Assembly: GCA_964568855.1 (NCBI GenBank) | Contig: CAZMSD010000002.1 | Coordinates: 62,001 to 126,000 of the forward strand | Direction of reading: 5' to 3' | Source of the DNA: CAZMSD01 sp964568855 | Lineage (GTDB): Bacteria > CAIWAD01 | Length of the DNA stretch: 64,000 nucleotides | In this document: in pieces, positions 58,401 through 64,000 of the stretch | Layout: every line of letters starts with the position of its first letter | How positions within the stretch are numbered: position 1 is the stretch's first letter | Translations under genes and position numbers: made by a program | Notes under the pieces: generated by a model | What the model was told of the DNA's origin: nothing | Databases searched by the model: none | The model's input: only the letters and a program-made list of their open reading frames with translations

Positions 58401-59774
58401 TTACCCTCCATCGCGCTCAGCGAGACGTTCACATACTGCTCGGGAAAACACTTCATGACCTCTTTCGCTCCAATGCCCGCGACCCTCCAGGAAGTAGAGC
58501 TGCATAATATCGTCGGGTGAATAGGCATGCTCTTGCAGATAACGGCCCATGCCCAGGAAATCGATTCCGTTGGTAGCAGCGAACTCCGTGAGGAGCTTTT
58601 CAGGCAGCAGGAAATCGAATTCGTCGAATCGCAGGTTCCAATCTGAACGATCCGGATCCCTGTCTTGATAAAACTCCGACGGAAATACAGGTATAGTTGC
58701 CAGCAGCAACTCAATCTGTTTCCCCGCAGCGTAATCCTGACATGTTTTCAGAATTTCGGAAGTGATTTTAAAAGCTGTTTTAGCATCCTGTGAGATCGAA
58801 GTGCGAAAAATGAAATTCTCTTTGCCTAAGTATGGAATGCGATTCTGTTCTGGGTTTTTAGCCAGCATCCTACGGGTTCGTTTCTGTCTTTTCATCACTT
58901 GCCAGGAACTGACGATGGATCTTATTACCTGTGGGATCATAATATTGCTGTATAATGATTTGACTAGAATGTAAGAAGAAAGATTATAGTTCTCATTCAT
59001 TTTATTGTTAAACTTCTCGTAACCTGAACCACTCTGCGGATGCAGCACGAAGCGATCATTTTCGTCAAATTCATAATAAAAATAGCTCTCTGGTGATTGA
59101 TCAGAATACAATTCGTAGCAAACATTGCGAAAATCATTCCCAACAAAAATGAATATCACGGCTTGATCAATTCCGAAGTGTTTGTCGGCGTGTTTCAGAA
59201 TTTCCAGGTACTGCGCGGGCCCGCAGCCGTTTATACCAATCGACAGAACCTCTTTTCGCTGTGCAGTAGGCGCAATCTCATTTAGCAGCTGTTGGCACTT
59301 CATCCCAATATTATCTTGCGGTGATACTTGATTTGCTTGGATGAAACTATCGCCGATTATAACAATTTTTTCCGATTCCGGGTTGAGTTCAGGCGTAGGG
59401 TAATGCCAGCCATACCGATTCATACGGGAATTGCTAAAACCTTCCTTCGTCCAATAAACACGACCATAGGGTATGCTGTTGAAAAAAGAAACGCCTGGCA
59501 GGATGCCAAGAAAAGCAGACAGTTGAAGTAAGGTTTCAATTGTGAATATAAGAAAGGCGGAATACAAGAGATACTTCCTGTAAACTGGAGAGATATACAG
59601 TACTGCGATGATGGAAACGGGCAGTGAAATGATAATGGAAAGAATGGTGGTCTGGCGAGTGGGCGGGAGGATTGACAGAAGCTTCAGCAAATAGGAAATT
59701 AGATAAAGCAAGCCAAACACGACCACGGTGGCGATGGAATCACTAGCAAACCGGATCAGTGCTGAGGCCTTCAT
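58401..59774 (-). CDS. Membrane-anchored SGNH/GDSL hydrolase, low GC
   Basis: 457 residues. Three N-terminal hydrophobic helices (about 12-95) anchor an SGNH domain with the nucleophile block IVIIGDSFIQ near 140, the Gly and Asn blocks GINGCGPAQY and FVGNDFRN, and the His block GHWSERGHEVF near the C-terminus. These enzymes add or remove acyl groups on glycans or lipids. The gene is strikingly AT-richer than everything around it, with many AAA/ATT codons, which suggests recent transfer. It is on the same strand, 144 bases upstream of the carbamoyltransferase. GDSL-type SxtL occupies the equivalent place in saxitoxin clusters. Confidence 0.82.
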   Translation of the reverse strand: MKASALIRFASDSIATVVVFGLLYLISYLLKLLSILPPTRQTTILSIIISLPVSIIAVLYISPVYRKYLLYSAFLIFTIETLLQLSAFLGILPGVSFFNSIPYGRVYWTKEGFSNSRMNRYGWHYPTPELNPESEKIVIIGDSFIQANQVSPQDNIGMKCQQLLNEIAPTAQRKEVLSIGINGCGPAQYLEILKHADKHFGIDQAVIFIFVGNDFRNVCYELYSDQSPESYFYYEFDENDRFVLHPQSGSGYEKFNNKMNENYNLSSYILVKSLYSNIMIPQVIRSIVSSWQVMKRQKRTRRMLAKNPEQNRIPYLGKENFIFRTSISQDAKTAFKITSEILKTCQDYAAGKQIELLLATIPVFPSEFYQDRDPDRSDWNLRFDEFDFLLPEKLLTEFAATNGIDFLGMGRYLQEHAYSPDDIMQLYFLEGRGHWSERGHEVFSRAVCERLAERDGG

Positions 59775-59868
59775 CCTATCTGGATCTGCGATGAGGCTAC
59801 TCCCTTAAGCTTACTCTATCCCCGGAAAAATCCACCAGCTGAAGCAAGAAACTAACAATACCACTAAA

Positions 59869-62412
<2,544 letters not shown>

Positions 62413-62633
62413 CCGTTTGTTCCGTTGAACATCTTGCCCGGGGCGCTACGCACCACCCGGGTGTTCCATTCCATTCTATCACTCACTTCATCGACAAAGG
62501 ACGCGGCCGGTTTTAACGGGAGGGAAGCCGCCCCACGGCGGGAAGCGGCGAAGCGACTTTGCACCGAATTCGTTTGCTTGAGAGGCAGGCCGGGGAGGAC
62601 CGGACAGGTTCGAGACGAGCAGGGAGGCTGCGA

Positions 62634-63650
62634 ATGGAACGCGACGGCACCATCGACGTGATCAGAGGGCTCCTGTCCCTGGGCATTTTCCGCGCGGAGC
62701 GGAGCGTGATACGGGACCTGTGCGGAAACCTGGGGGAGGAAGCGGCCGCGGAGTGCGCGGCAGCGTTGAGCGAGGCGGAATTCGCACGTCTTGCGGAGGG
62801 TTTCGATCCTGCTGCGTCGCCGTCCAGGAGGCTGGCGGTGATTTTCGCCGGTCCCGGCGCGGGGAAGTCCGCGGTGACGAATTACCTCTTCGAGCGGCTG
62901 CGGCTGAAATGGCTGGTGGTGCGGACTACGCGCGAGCTGCGCCTGAGCGAGAACGAGCGCATCGGCGATCCCTTCGCGCAGTACGAGATGCCCTGGGAGG
63001 AATTCGACCGCATCGCCGACGAGGATCCCGGTTACATCAAGACCTCCTCCGCCGATAGTCACGGCAGGCGCAGCAAGGGTTACATCGTAGATCTCGGCCA
63101 GTCACGCAGGCTACTCAACAGTGGTTATTACCTGGTCATCCATTCCTGGATCTGGAGCGAATTCCTGCAGCGGTCGTCCGCCTTCAAGGAGAGCCTGAAG
63201 ATCTGCCTCTACGTGGACCATCGGTCGACGGTCAGCCGCCTGACTTTCCGGACCCTGGTGGAGGCGCGCGAAAAGCGCATCCTGGGACGGGAGATCGCCT
63301 CCGCGTTTCCCGCCGGTCCCGGGGACACGGACGTTGACCGGGTGCTGGAGGCCCTGGCCGCCCTGCCCGATGAGGGAATGTACCGCGATCTGCTGCACCG
63401 GATCGAGCTGGCGCGCGAGACCCAGGAGAAGTACGACTCGATCCTGGGCTCCGGGGATCTTTCCTGCTTCGATTACATCGTGGACAACTCGGGCGACCTG
63501 GTGAAGGCCCGGGAGGACATGCTGGCGATCCTGGTGGCCGATCGCTACACGAGGCTTCCTGAGGAAAGAAGGATCCTTCCCGAGTACTTCCGGGAATTTG
63601 TATCACGGGCAGCCGAGTTGGAAGCGCCCAACTGGCTGGACAGGCGCTAG
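62634..63650 (+). CDS. Guanylate-kinase-like P-loop protein
   Basis: 338 residues. After an N-terminal helical domain (about 1-65) comes a P-loop VIFAGPGAGKSAVTNYL and a guanylate-kinase-like segment VVRTTRELRLSENERIGDPF corresponding to the GMP-binding TTRxxRxxE region, then a lid-like region and a long C-terminal extension. The usual GMP-kinase sequence is much diverged, so the substrate may be another nucleotide or a protein. Together with the adjacent adenylate-kinase-like gene (convergent, sharing stop-codon bases) it forms a small nucleotide-kinase-like pair. ATG 62634 has GGGAGG seven bases upstream. Confidence 0.6.
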   Translation: MERDGTIDVIRGLLSLGIFRAERSVIRDLCGNLGEEAAAECAAALSEAEFARLAEGFDPAASPSRRLAVIFAGPGAGKSAVTNYLFERLRLKWLVVRTTRELRLSENERIGDPFAQYEMPWEEFDRIADEDPGYIKTSSADSHGRRSKGYIVDLGQSRRLLNSGYYLVIHSWIWSEFLQRSSAFKESLKICLYVDHRSTVSRLTFRTLVEAREKRILGREIASAFPAGPGDTDVDRVLEALAALPDEGMYRDLLHRIELARETQEKYDSILGSGDLSCFDYIVDNSGDLVKAREDMLAILVADRYTRLPEERRILPEYFREFVSRAAELEAPNWLDRR

Positions 63651-64000
63651 CCCAATAGTCCCGCGAGCAGGGCGTAGAGGCGTTTGCGCATTCCCTCCCG
63701 GTTGAGCATCCGCAGGCGCCGGTGGCCCTCCTTCACGAAGTAGATCTCTCCCTTGAGCTTAAGCAGCAGGCCCTCGTCCACCTCCTCGTCCTCGTCCACC
63801 GTTATGGGCATCCGCGCGAAGCGTGGACCACGCCGCAGCTCCGGCAGGAAAGTCCGCGTGGAGTCTTCGTAGAGGGCCAGGCGCTCCGCGATGGTCTCCT
63901 CCGTGTCGTCCAGCCGCCGCTCGAGCGCGCCGCCGCAGTTGCCGCAGCGGCCCTCCTCCCGCGGGGGATCGAAGTCGCTGAATCCGGCGCCGCAGGCGAC
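63647..64000 (-). CDS. Adenylate-kinase-like protein, C-terminal part
   Basis: Only the last 117 codons are in the window. The zinc-type lid remnant CGAGFSDFDPPREEGRC followed by CGGALERRLDDTEETIAERL matches the lid and DD(x)2ET(I)xxRL region of adenylate kinases. The usual ending is replaced by an extra segment (FARMPITVDEDEEVD, then GEIYFVKEGHRRLRMLN), so this is an adenylate-kinase-like paralogue rather than the housekeeping enzyme. Its stop shares bases with the stop of the convergent P-loop gene. Confidence 0.7.
   Translation of the reverse strand, partial: VACGAGFSDFDPPREEGRCGNCGGALERRLDDTEETIAERLALYEDSTRTFLPELRRGPRFARMPITVDEDEEVDEGLLLKLKGEIYFVKEGHRRLRMLNREGMRKRLYALLAGLLG

Noticed and set aside
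55803..59774. A saxitoxin biosynthesis cluster
   Set aside because: Only the four accessory families are present; no polyketide-like sxtA, amidinotransferase or oxygenase genes are seen, and the same cassette occurs in other contexts.
58401..59774. A genomic island with attachment sites around the AT-rich hydrolase
   Set aside because: I saw no integrase, transposase or flanking direct repeats; only the base composition is unusual.

Overview
The window is a GC-rich (roughly 60-65 % by eye) bacterial chromosome segment, probably a metagenome-assembled scaffold because it contains a 100-base N gap inside near-identical repeats. I cannot name the species. Large secreted beta-helix proteins, M6-type metalloproteases, a C-terminal PNPFNP-type sorting domain, TPR histidine kinases, a KaiB protein and a bifurcating-type hydrogenase locus together suggest a free-living, at least partly anaerobic member of the FCB-like assemblage. 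That placement is inference. No rRNA, tRNA, CRISPR array or insertion sequence was seen.

Layout. 1-3.9 kb (minus): a NuoE/NuoF-type and [FeFe]-hydrogenase-like operon with DRTGG and ATPase partners. 4.3-4.5 kb (plus): a probable free-standing structured small RNA with its own promoter and terminator. 4.5-10.5 kb: succinyl-CoA ligase (sucCD), an FCP1-like HAD phosphatase, a hypothetical gene, and ilvE-tyrA. 10.8-14.6 kb: a TPR-sensor histidine kinase overlapping an NtrC-type sigma54 activator. 15-38 kb: a secreted-protein island. It holds two very long paralogous M6-protease/beta-solenoid genes (one broken by a frameshift and an amber codon, the other lacking the end of its protease domain), a tiny secreted peptide, three tandem parallel beta-helix genes made of about 206-residue modules, and a minus-strand beta-helix gene whose sorting domain is frameshifted. 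A good sigma54 promoter lies just after the NtrC-type gene and before the first secreted gene, so the two-component pair may control the island.

38-42 kb: two orphan antitoxin-like genes, short repeats, and a GGDEF protein with a degenerate EAL domain. 42-54.8 kb: a histidine kinase with an NMT1/THI5-like ligand domain plus a KaiB gene, divergent from a complete reductive pyrimidine-degradation operon (beta-ureidopropionase, NCS1 transporter, beta-alanine-type aminotransferase, dihydropyrimidinase, CoA-acylating semialdehyde dehydrogenase, PreT, PreA). The layout predicts pyrimidine sensing by the kinase. 55-60 kb: a TonB-like protein and a four-gene cassette (SGNH hydrolase, NodU/CmcH carbamoyltransferase, SxtJ, SxtK/DUF5989) that has the same parts as sxtL-I-J-K of saxitoxin clusters. 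60-64 kb: a hybrid histidine kinase, a guanylate-kinase-like P-loop protein, and the end of an adenylate-kinase-like gene.

Across the whole window the heptamer GTATCAC (or its complement GTGATAC) occurs at least 40 times, evenly on both strands and in genes of all kinds. That is several-fold more than base composition predicts and resembles the density of a DNA-uptake-type genome motif.
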